Shown: one piece after another, positions 22,451 to 34,300 of the stretch | Layout of the letters: each line of letters starts with the position of its first letter | How positions within the stretch are numbered: the first letter of the stretch is position 1 | Source of the DNA: Bactericera cockerelli | Lineage: Eukaryota > Arthropoda > Insecta > Hemiptera > Triozidae | Assembly: GCA_024516035.1 (NCBI GenBank) | Contig: CM044967.1 | Location: 5,698,859-5,762,858 of the forward strand | Direction of reading: 5' to 3' | DNA: 64,000 nucleotides | Program-made: the position numbers and the translations under genes | The notes under the pieces: generated by a model | What the model was told of the DNA's origin: nothing | The model's input: the letters and a program-made list of their open reading frames with translations, nothing else | Database searches by the model: none

Positions 22451-22530
22451 TATGGACATTTGGTTTTGTGTACAAAGTTGTACCTTAATTTCTTGATTAA
22501 ATTCCTCAATTAATGATTTATGAACTGAGG

Positions 22531-24330
22531 GTAAGTGTTTTTGGATAGTGTTCAGCATAAATTAGAAATTTTCCGTGAATAAAATACGTTTTTAAGAGTA
22601 CATCCCTGTTGTGAATCACAGTCGCATTCCCTCCACAAGCCTCCTGTCTGAACACAGTGCATTCCTCCAACTCCTTTGATACAGTCGCATTCCCTCCACA
22701 AGCCTCCCTGTTTGAATCACAGTCGCATTCCCTCCACAAGCTCCCTGTTCTGAATCACAGTCGCATTCCCTCCACAAGCCTCCCTGTTCTGAATCACAGT
22801 CGCATTCCCTCCACAAGCCTCCCTGTTCTGAATCACAGTCGCATTCCCTCCACAAGCCTCCCTGTTCTGAATCACAGTCGCATTCCCTCCACAAGCCTCC
22901 CTGTTCTGAATCACAGTCGCATTCCCTCCACAAGCCTCCCTGTTCTGAATCACAGTCGCATTCCCTCCACAAGCCTCCCTGTTCTGAATCACAGTCGCAT
23001 TCCCTCCACAAGCCTCCCTGTTCTGAATCACAGTCGCATTCCCTCCACAAGCCTCCCTGTTCTGAATCACAGTCGCATTCCCTCCACAAGCCTCCCTGTT
23101 CTGAATCACAGTCGCATTCCCTCCACAAGCCTCCCTGTTCTGAATCACAGTCGCATTCCCTCCACAAGCCTCCCTGTTCTGAATCACAGTCGCATTCCCT
23201 CCACAAGCCTCCCTGTTCTGAATCACAGTCGCATTCCCTCCACAAGCCTCCCTGTTCTGAATCACAGTCGCATTCCCTCCACAAGCCTCCCTGTTCTGAA
23301 TCACAGTCGCATTCCCTCCACAAGCCTCCCTGTTCTGAATCACAGTCGCATTCCCTCCACAAGCCTCCTGTTCTGAATCACAGTCGCATTCCCTCCACAA
23401 GCCTTCCTGTTCTGAATCACAGTCGCATTCCCTCCACAAGCCTTCCTGTTCTGAATCACAGTCGCATTCCCTCCACAAGCCTCCCTGTTCTGAATCACAG
23501 TCGCATTCCCTCCACAAGCCTCCCTGTTCTGAATCACAGTCGCATTCCCTCCACAAGCCTCCCTGTTCTGAATCACAGTCGCATTCCCTCCACAAGCCTC
23601 CCTGTTCTGAATCACAGTCGCATTCCCTCCACAAGCCTCCCTGTTCTGAATCACAGTCGCATTCCCTCCACAAGCCTCCCTGTTCTGAATCACAGTCGCA
23701 TTCCCTCCACAAGCCTCCCTGTTCTGAATCACAGTCGCATTCCCTCCACAAGCCTCCCTGTTCTGAATCACAGTCGCATTCCCTCCACAAGCCTCCCTGT
23801 TCTGAATCACAGTCGCATTCCCTCCACAAGCCTCCCTGTTCTGAATCACAGTCGCATTCCCTCCACAAGCCTCCCTGTTCTGAATCACAGTCGCATTCCC
23901 TCCACAAGCCTCCCTGTTTCTGTAAATCACAGTCGCATTCCCTCCACAACTCCTGTTCTGAATCACATGCTTCCCTCACAGCTCCTGTTCTGAATCACAG
24001 TCGCATTCCCTCCACAAGCCTCCCTGTTCTGAATCACAGTCGCATTCCCTCCACAAGCCTCCCTGTTCTGAATCACAGTCGCATTCCCTCCACAAGCCTC
24101 CCTGTTCTGAATCACAGTCGCATTCCCTCCACAAGCCTCCCTGTTGTGAATCACAGTCGCATTCCCTCCACAAGCCTCCCTGTTGTGAATCACAGTCGCA
24201 TTCCCTCCACAAGCCTCCCTGTTCTGAATCACAGTCGCATTCCCTCCACAAGCCTCCCTGTTCTGAATCACAGTCGCATTCCCTCCACAAGCCTCCCTGT
24301 TCTGAATCACAGTCGCATTCCCTCCACCAG
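22531..24330. repeat. 39-bp minisatellite, array 1 (about 43 units) with left flank
   Basis: The unit CACAGTCGCATTCCCTCC..CTGTTCTGAAT is 39 bases long and nearly invariant from about 22616 to 24330. A few units are shortened near 22660, 23365 and 23935-23990. The left flank (22531-22615) recurs at 24513-24597 before array 2. Because 39 is a multiple of three and two minus-strand frames lack stops, long spurious ORFs arise. Confidence 0.95.
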
Positions 24331-24447
24331 CCGGCATCAATACTTTATCTTATCGTTCCCTCCCTCGCCCACATAGGGGTCCATGGAGTTCTTCTCACTA
24401 GAGTTGTGCCCATTGAAGTCCATCTTCCTCACGGTGTTGTGGACCAC
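24331..24447 (-). pseudogene. Duplicated fragment of the SNMP last exon
   Basis: The segment matches 25045-25161 with a few substitutions (for example ACTAGAGTTGTG against ACTCGAGTTATG). It covers the stop codon and the last 35 or so residues of the SNMP gene in the same orientation. It has no upstream exon part or acceptor, so it cannot serve as the terminal exon unless part of an extended transcript. Confidence 0.88.
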
Positions 24448-24512
24448 GTCAATCAGCTCAAGGGACAAATGACCCAGGCATCCCTACAGTGAGGACTCTG
24501 CATACAACCCTA

Positions 24513-25045
24513 AGTGTTTTTGGGTAGTGTTCAGCATAATTTAGAAATTTTCTGTTAATAAAATACGTTTTTAAGAGTACATCCCTGTTGTGAATCATAG
24601 TCGCATTCCCTCCACAAGCCTCCCTGTTGTGAATCACAGTCGCATTCCCTCCACAAGCCTCCCTGTTCTGAATCACAGTCGCATTCCCTCCACAAGCCTC
24701 CCTGTTGTGAATCACAGTCGCATTCCCTCCACAAGCCTCCCTGTTGTGAATCACAGTCGCATTCCCTCCACAAGCCTCCCTGTTCTGAATCACAGTCGCA
24801 TTCCCTCCACAAGCCTCCCTGTTCTGAATCACAGTCGCATTCCCTCCACAAGCCTCCCTGTTCTGAATCACAGTCGCATTCCCTCCACAAGCCTCCCTGT
24901 TCTGAATCACAGTCGCATTCCCTCCACAAGCCTCCCTGTTCTGAATCACAGTCGCATTCCCTCCACAAGCCTCCCTGTTCTGAATCACAGTCGCATTCCC
25001 TCCACAAGCCTCCCTGTTCTGAATCACAGTCGCATTCCCTCCACC
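24513..25045. repeat. 39-bp minisatellite, array 2 (about 11-12 units) with left flank
   Basis: Same unit as array 1; GTT(C/G)TGAATCA variants alternate. The array ends within 10 bases of the SNMP stop codon at 25054. Confidence 0.95.
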
Positions 25046-25053
25046 AGCCGGCA

Positions 25054-25326
25054 TCAATACTTTATCTTATCGTTCCCTCCCTCGCCCACATAGGGGTCCA
25101 TGGAGTTCTTCTCACTCGAGTTATGCCCATTGAAATCCATCTTCCTCACGGTGTTGTGGACCACGTCCTTGACTTTGTTCTTGTTCGCCAGGAACATGGT
25201 GTACCCCCCGTAGCCCATGCAGGCGAAAGCGCCCAGCACCATGAGCCATCGAATGATTTTGACAGCGCCCGACGCCTTGTAGAGCATCTTGATCGGCTTC
25301 AGGAACTTTTCGTCCAGTTCAACACT
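25054..25326 (-). CDS. Snmp: SNMP exon 9 (C-terminus)
   Basis: Acceptor TCTATTTTCCAG; starts SVELDEKFLKPI in phase 0 and ends GGNDKIKY with TGA. Contains the second membrane segment (RWLMVLGAFACMGYGGY) and a hydrophilic tail. The 39-bp array begins nine bases after the stop. Confidence 0.93.
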   Translation of the reverse strand, partial: SVELDEKFLKPIKMLYKASGAVKIIRWLMVLGAFACMGYGGYTMFLANKNKVKDVVHNTVRKMDFNGHNSSEKNSMDPYVGEGGNDKIKY

Positions 25327-28300
25327 CTGGAAAATAGAAGAAGTCATTGTTATATTATTCTTTATTATTTGAACGAAGTATACATCGCTCAGTTGGAAGA
25401 CCCCGCATTTTTTTTTTTTTTAAACAAGAATTGTGCTTTATTTGTACATAATTTCATTGCAATATAGGATAACAATAACATAATAAATAACAAAGTACTT
25501 AAAATTAATAAAATAAAATAATATGAGTATGCACTTATACTATCACACTAAGGTACCTGGAGAACTGGAATTAAATGGGAAGATGGCGTTAGATCAGTCC
25601 TTCACTCCATACGTCCAGGAGAAAACGTACTTCAATGGCAAGAGATGACAACAGACAGAATATAATAGAGAAGGCTGGTTCAAGAAGCTAAGAACCCTAG
25701 TGGTCTGTAGAAGCTGTTTAGTAAGTATACATTATGCATACACAATATTTACAGTATATGTAAAAAAAAAAATATTATTATTATTAAACATGTTAGATCA
25801 AGTTTTATTTACAACAAAGTAAGTAGGTACATAGAATGTTTACAAAGAAATTGAAATTAATAAAACAAAACTTGATCAAGGGCGCTGTTAATGCCAACGG
25901 CATTCTCTTCCGCACCACCCTTTTGATTATTCCCCAAATTTTGAAGGAGAGGTTAGGAAGCTATGGGGTTTAAAACTCGCCATCTACAAGACGAGAGAGA
26001 TTTCAGAAATACAACAAATAAAAATGTCGTTGTGAACTTGACAAACAATTTCCTGGTTTTGTGAGCTTTTTTATCTAATTCGTATGTACTTTGCGTGAAC
26101 TTTATTTTTGCTTAATCATGGCATAGTGGTGCGTCATCGTGTGTGTCTCTTTCTTTGTTTAGGGCGTTCCTACACCTCGCTCAAACTTGTTCATAATAAT
26201 GGCTAACGCGCTAGTCTGGTAATCCAGGTAGCGTAGGGATCCGTTGGTTCGAATCCCACCCAGTGCATGAATTTTTCCTCATTCATTTGAGTTTGTGACC
26301 TCATAATAATAAGACACTGAGGGTTAGGTGGTAGAAACTGCTTCGAGCATTAACTTCGCCTGGTGGTTACCTTCCACTTAAGAGTGTTATTATGTTTGTA
26401 TTTTTTTTTTTTTTTTACTTCATCCAGTATCAAAAAGCACCAGAGAGATATCTTCAAAGAAAAGGAATGTCTGAGTGTTTGGATAAATCTCTCAATTATT
26501 AAAATAAAACAGTAGTAGGTAGTCATAGAGTACAATCTTTCAACACCACATTGAATTCAAAAAATTAAATAAAAAAATAATAAAATTATTATTTTAACAG
26601 TTGTCATGGAAACCAAATCGTTGCATACACGTGTTTATCCCAGCTTTATTTGGTTCACTCACCGACTGCAGCCAGAACAGAGGATGTAGCATGGGGGTGG
26701 AGCTCAGGTTTTTGGTGATGCTCACTTTCTTCATCTCATACATGAACATGTTGAACTGGATTCGCATGCGAACATTGAAAGCCGCGCCAGTTATCTTGAA
26801 ATGCAAAGTTAAGTTACTAGTACTTTATTTATACTGCCTGCGTAAGTCTAAGGGTGGTATGCAGAGTCCTCAATGTAGGGATGCCTTGAAATGCAAAGTT
26901 AAGTTACTAATACTTTATTTATACTGCTATACTAAGGGTGGTATGCAGAGTCCTCAATGTAGGGATGCCTTGAAATGCAAAGCTAAGTTACTAATACTTT
27001 ATTTATACTGCTATACTAAGGGTGGTAGTCCTCACTGTAGGGATTCCTGGGTCATTTGTCCCTTCAGCTGATTTTGTTTCAACGTCGCTTTCAACTGCAT
27101 GGTCATAGCACGTTCTGTCACTGAAGTTCAGCAACGTCCAGCGAGGCTGGCTATTCCCGGCCCCGCTCAGGGTGGATGAGATTAATTTCAGTAGCTGGTT
27201 TGTGAGTTTCCAGCAAATGGAGGGTGAAATGTCTCGTCCTGATATGACCATGCAGTTGAAAGCGGCGACGTTAAACCCGAATAATAATAATAATATCTCC
27301 TTATTTATACAACCCGATTAGGACTATTAAGTCCCATTATTCCAGCAGTAAGCCCGAGACATATTATTATGTGGTAAAAATCCCAAATGGGAGGATAACT
27401 TGTCATGTCCCGGGTGGGTTTCGAACCCGCGACTTCTGGAATCTCTGGATTCAGAGAGTGCCGCCTTTACCACCGAGCTACCGGGACAGACATATTAAAA
27501 AAAAACTTACTGGTTCAACGTCCATGTATATTCCGTGTTCTTCTTTGTTAGGGTTCAAACCCTCGACCCGGCTCAGATAAGTCTCACTGCCGTCATAGAA
27601 GTGGGGTTGAGTTAGAACCATTGGGGCGCCTGAAAAAAAAGTAAAACAGCTTATGGATAAAGATTTTTTTCTCAAAGATACAGTACGATACACGATACAA
27701 TACTCTGTTCATAATGCAAGAATAAGACTAAAGAGTCCCTTTACTCTCACAGTCTACGAGTGTTTCACAGCCTTTTTTTATTTTGTAGCCATGTAAGAGA
27801 AGTCAGCTGCTACAACAACCTCAACCATGAGGAAGAGGTTGAACAATTCCGACCTCAAGTAGGTTTGGGAGGAGACAAAGTGAAAGAAAAAGAGGACAAA
27901 ACGTCTTTACTTTACTCTCTAACAGGCGCGGCTGGTGCTAGGGAGCTGCGGAAATCCAGCACCCCCAGACGAAAATGACGAGATTTTTTGAAGTCTTAGC
28001 TCGTACACAATGAAAATTGTCACACAAATCTAAAATAATTATTATGATTAGGATGGTAAAATTAAACTTAAACTCTATATAATACTGAAAGAGAGCTTCT
28101 ATAAATCAAAATTTAGTAGGGTTCATGTGGCAGCACCCCCAAAATATTTTCCCACCAGCCGCGCCTGCTCTCTAAAACTCGCCCTAAGCAATACTCACCC
28201 AGACACTTGGACATATCGATAGCTCCCTTCTCCAGGCACCCAGCCTTGGGACACCAGCACTTGCTGGCGGTATCATTGGCCAGTACTGTGAATGTGGTCT

Positions 28301-31300
28301 CGTGCCGGCCCCCGTGGACTCCCTTGTATTTCACTTTCTGCCCACTGTACTGTAGTCGGATAGTCCTGCAAAGAAATCACAAATGAGGGTTTAGGGTTGG
28401 GTGGAAGAGATTGCCATAGGCAATAACCCCGCCCTTTAGTTAGGACATATGTTTTCAAATATTTTCTATTCTTTTTCGTTTTTATTGTATATATTGTTTT
28501 TTTCATGTTTTCACTGTTAAAATTATTATTTGTATGTACATAATGTCCTTTTGTATCTAATAAAGAGTTGTATAATAATAATAATAATATACCAAATTAT
28601 TAATAGGATTCACTTTCTGACCACTGTACTGTAGTCGGATAGTCCTGCAAAGAAATCACAAATGAGGGTTTAGGCCAAATTATTAATAGGATTCACTTTC
28701 TGACCACTGTACTCTGTAGTCGGATAGTCCTGCAAAAAAATCTCAAATGGGGGTGTTGGCCAGATTATAAATAGGACACTAAAGTTTTACCTGCAAAGAT
28801 CAGCAGCAAAGAAAACCAAATCGTCCTCAACCTTCTGAAACGGTGGAAATATGGTGGAGTCGGTGCCCTGAATCGTGTTGCATTCGTCACCGGCCCACGT
28901 CGACAGTTTTTCCTTTCCGTTGAACTTGGTGACTCTTCCAACATCTCGCGTGTTCTTGACGCCTCGCAGCACTTCCATACGATTCTTGTTGGCGGTTGCG
29001 TTTCGCTGTGGAAATCAGTATAAACAGAAACAGAAAAGTGAGAAGTATAAACAGAAACAGAAAAGTCCAGATGTCTATTATCAGAGCCGTGTCAATAAGG
29101 ATGAGGGGGATGAGGAAGAAAGTGCGGGGTGTTGAATGTGAAGATGGGGCGGGAATATTAGTATTTGAAAGTTGTTAAACATTGGGGGGAAAAAATATTA
29201 ATTAAATATAAGATACTAGTTGAGAAAAGTGAGAAGTTGTCCTAGATGTACATGAATATCAGAACATACCTGGACAGCTGTTTCGAGCTTATTTGCTCTC
29301 TGAAATGAAAATTAATGTGGAATGAATCTATTTAGGTAAGAAGTCACCGTGGCCGAGTGAGTTAGTGCGCTAGGCATTGCACGCACGGTGGCCTGGGTTC
29401 GATCCCCACCAGCAGGGAAGGATTTTTTCTGCTCTGTTCTTGGGTGTTTGGGGTCCACTCATACTTCGTGAGAAAAAATGAGTAGCTTCTTTAATGTGAA
29501 CAACGACCAGTGGCGGAATTATAGGCAAAAATAAGATATTAGGATATGAAAAAGAAGATATGGAAAAGTCCTATAATTCTGCGCTACTCACTAAAAATTG
29601 TGATATAATAACACAAAGAAACACATTTATTTATTTAGGTTAGGTTAGGTGGGGTACATGTACCAATTATTCGACAGTGAAAAAAAGCCACCATATTCGA
29701 AACCTTTTATTCAAATCTCATAATTTTTTAGAAAAAGACATTTCAAAATTCCTGTTCATATGAGAAAAAAGAAAGGTACAAAGGAATAATGTCGACTCAG
29801 GGATCGCTTGTCTTTACTAGGGTAAATACAGATGGTACATGTACAAATTATTCGACATTGGTAAAGGGACCATACATTTCTACACTTTTTTTTCAACCCT
29901 CATAAAAATTTACACTAAGGGCGAAATTATTAGACAACATCGCTAACTTAAGCAATTACTTAGCGTCGTTTTTCCCTATCTTACAGATTACGCAATCCGA
30001 GACTTAGCGCCACGGAGGTATTACAAAAACGTCTATTAATTTCGCCCTAAGAAAAATAATACAAAGACAAGTGATCTCTGAGTCGACAGTATTCCTTTGT
30101 ACCTTTCTTCTGATGTGCGAAGGATTTCGAGAATGTCTGCTTGTAAAAAATATGAGGGTTGAAAAAAAAGTGTCGAAATTCATGGTCCCTTTTTTCACAG
30201 TCGAAGAATTGGTACACGTAACATTGTACCCTAGTTTGGCCCATAATTAGTCGAATATGATATGAGATTTCGGGCCATTAGGGCCGAATTATGAAACAGG
30301 ATTATCTAGGATTTGTTAATCCAAGCCACTATCACTTAACAGCTGATATGAATGCGCTGTAATTCGTTGAAATATCCCATCAGAGGGAGTGTTAAGGGAT
30401 AGTGTAGGATTACTTAACCTAATCCTGTTTCATGGGCCTTATTAGTAACTACGAGATATACTCAGCGTAATCTAGCGCTTGAGGAATCACCATTCAGAAT
30501 ATATTTTGCATTCGTACGCTTATAGTTCCCGGCTTCATCCCAGCAAATTCGAATGTTTGTGCGAAATAAAATTACTAGGTACGAGCAGTAATCACAGGAC
30601 ATACTTAAGACTATGAGAGTGTACGTACTATACAATTTACAAAATGAGTCATACTGGATGTAATGACAACTTACTGAACTTACCTATAGGATCTTAAATA
30701 AAGCTATTATGAACTAAATAATAACTGTACGAAGTACCTACGTAATAGTAAGCAAATCTGATTTGTAAAACCTGAGTGTAACTCTTTTCAGTCGATTTAA
30801 TCCAGTTCTTTTTTGTATATTACTTATATATTTTTGTATATCATCATTTTTTTGTACCTTAACATTGGGATTAAAAAAAAAACTTATACCTGTACCTGTA
30901 CCTAGATCTAATGGTTACAATAGATCTAATCTAGTACCCCGATCAATGCTTCCACCACCATGGACACGGAAAGTAAGTAAGAGGTTGGTGTGAGGATTGG
31001 GGCTTTTGTTGTGGGACTCCAACCATAATAATATAGCTGTTGCTATATTCTTATGTATATTGACTAATAAAAACAGTATATTGATGCATTAATTTCTATG
31101 AATAAAATCCTTACTACTTACCATACATAATTATGTAATACGTATAAAATTTTATACTTTTGCGGGGATAATTCGGTTTCAGAAGTGTGCTCGTGCCATT
31201 ACGAATGACTCTCTAACAGTTTTTAGATTATGCTCACATCTTCGGCCACCATCTATAATAATAATAATAATTATCTACTGTAATTTATTTTTAAAAAACT

Positions 31301-34300
31301 GTAATTTACTTACATGGCCAAAAACGGAGACTTTGTAAATGTCGTCGCTAGCTTTCTGAATGCCCATCTCTTCGCCTTTGGCCTTCAGGACAGCGCAAAT
31401 GGCTTTCGCTGCCACCTTCTTCGAAGTGCAATTCAGCAAGATGCCTTCGAAAAGAATTTGGTTGGGTGTGGTGCGCATGTAGACACTTTTGAGGCCGCTG
31501 AATATGGGATCCACGGCTTTATCGATGAAAGCCAGAGCGCCGGGTGTATCCCTGGCTGTTTGAAGCAGTAGACCCTGGTGATATTAAAGTGCATTTTTTT
31601 TTTTTTTAAGAAAAAAGATGAGTGTTTCACAGCCTATTTTTATTTCGTAGCCATGAAACAGGAGCTACTGTAGATGCTTGTGGTCACTGGTCAGTGTTGT
31701 AGCCTGCCCATCCCGTAGTATGCCTCCCCTCTGATGGGCGAGAAGTGACACAATAGTTCCTATTTAGGTGCTGGGCACTGCTGGGTCAACACAAGCGGAC
31801 CGGATGGTATCCCTTACAAGCAACTGTAACCAAATTTTGAATACAATTTTTTGTCGGCGCGGGGGTCTGAAGCCGGGACCTTCCGTATGGCAAGGGAGTG
31901 CTTAACCAGTGAGCTATTTAAGACATAACTATACTCCCATTTGGGATTTTTACCACATTATAATATGTCTTGGGCTTACTGCTGGAATAATGGGACTTAA
32001 TAGTCCTAATCGGGCAGTATAAATAAGGCGATATTATTATTATTATTATAAATCAAAAATATGTAACTTCTGATGGAGACAATCAGGAAATCATTGTTTA
32101 CATTGGTACTAACATTGCTACTTTGATGAATAGCTCTTACACAGGTATAAAGATAGTGCTAATACTTACCAAAAAGACATGACTAACATTGCTACTATGA
32201 TGAAGAGATCTTACACAGGTACTGAGATAGTGCTAAAACTTACCAAAAAGACATGACTAACATTGCTACTATGATGAAGAGATCTTACACAGGTATACTA
32301 AGATAGTGCTAAAACTTACCAAAAAGACATGACTAACATTGCTACTATGATGAGGAGATCTTACACAGGTACTGAGATAGTGCTAAAACTTACCAAAAAG
32401 ACATGACTAACATTGCTACTATGATGAAGAGATCTAACACAGGTACTGAGATAGTGCTAAAACTTACCAAAAAGACATGACTAACCTTGCTACTATGATG
32501 GAGATTGAAGAGATCTTACACAGGTACTAAGATAGAATAGAATAGAATAGAATATACCTTGTTTATACTGCCGAGGTAAGACTGAAAAGTCCCTTTACTC
32601 CAGCAGTCAAACAGGTCTTATATATAGTGCTAAAACTTACCAAAACGACATGACTAACCTTGCTACTGTGATGGAGATTGAAGAGATCTTACACAGGTAC
32701 TAAGATAGTGCTAATACTTACCAAAAAGACATGACAGAACTTACCAGGAGCACAAAGTGGGGCACAATGATCTCTTCATCCCCCGTCAGTCCTCCCGAGC
32801 GCTTCTCATTGAAGTAATAGGTGCTCTGGAAGTGGTACGAAACTGTGTCCGTCTTCTCATCATCTATGAGGCCCACCTTCTCCATCCACTCGCTGGAAGT
32901 AGAAGAGAAGAGGTAGTAGAAGACAGGTACCATAGTGTGATAGTATAAGTGCATACTCATATTATTTTATTTTATTAATTTTAAGTACTTATATATTTAT
33001 TATGTTATTGTTATCCTAACATTGTAATGAAATGATGTACAAATATTATTTACAGTCGAAACGGAAATGTGAGAAGTTGAATTTTTGTGTTTTTTTTCGT
33101 GGAAAGGTATGAGAATTTTTTTTCAAAGACACCCAGATCTAACCTTAGGTGTGAGATTTCCACCCACTAAATACCCACCTTTCCTGACAGCATACCATAC
33201 TTGGAACCGAATATTTTCATTACTCCAAGTGCAGCGCTATAGGGCCGACTACGGATTATGTTGTGACTAGGTCATCATTCCAGAAACCAATCTCACTCCC
33301 ATAATCCCCAAATCTCCCTTCCAAACGTCACACAACGCACTCTGATTGATTATTGCGTTCAAATTAACCAATCAGAGTGCGTTGTGTGACGTTTGAAATG
33401 GAGATTTGGGGATTATGAGAGTGCACTGAGAAAAAAAATTATCGACATCCTTGTTAGCTAGTAAGTTATCCTTAAACGAGGATGAATCATCCTTGTTAGC
33501 TAATAAGTTATCCTTAATCATGTTATCCTCGATAAAAAATTTTTCTCAGTGTGGAGAGTGTTTCTGGAACGGGGCACTAGAATGCCGTTTGAAGCTCATT
33601 GTCTCTTTTCTTACCTTACCTATGAAATACATAAGACCTGTTTAACTGCTCTGGAGTAAAGGGACTTTTCCGGAGACTAGGAATCCAACTCGAGCCGTAT
33701 TTTTCTTTCTGGATTCAAATGGAATAAAATGGACGAACTGGAAGAAAGTCATTTTTCTTTTGGAAGAGGAAAAATCTTCTTCCAGTTTGGTTAACCAAAA
33801 TTGATTTATAAAATTCTTGCTTCCATTTCTCTTTTAGTAGGTTAAGTTTTCATTTTTCTATTGTTTATCTTTAAAAGTACCGAAACGCATTTTTCTTTCA
33901 CGAATAGTGGGGAAGCTAAACTTGAAAGAAAATGGAAATATTTGGAAATACCGAACCTGGAAAAAAAATTTATCCAAAAGAAAAACACGACTTTGGGCTT
34001 CATTCAATGATGATGATAAATTTAGACTGGTAGTCAAGTGGTTAACGCGCTAGTCTGGTAACCCAGTTAGCGTAAAGACCCGTTGGTTCGAATCCCACCC
34101 ATCGATGCATAAATTTTTCCTCATCAATTTGAGTTTGTGACCATATAATAATGAGACTCTGAGGGTTAGGTGCTAGAAAATGCTTTTAGCATTATATCCT
34201 CGCCTGGTGGTTACCTCCCTCTAAAGAGTATTATTATTATGATAATGATGTTCAGATGTTGATGATTATGATAATAATAAAAAAGAAGAAAGCCATAGAA

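Noticed and set aside
22616..25045. CRISPR-like regular array
   Set aside because: The 39-base units are contiguous with no unique spacers, in a eukaryotic intron/UTR setting. It is a minisatellite.
22657..25057. Long ORFs over the minisatellite on both strands
   Set aside because: They follow from a stop-free unit of 39 bases. No independent coding sign was seen.
29271..29300. Possible 30-base SNMP micro-exon (RANKLETAVQ) with AG and GT flanks
   Set aside because: Exons 4 and 5 already join in phase and give a normal family alignment. The segment also occurs in a dispersed repeat at 49110-49150, so it is repeat sequence.
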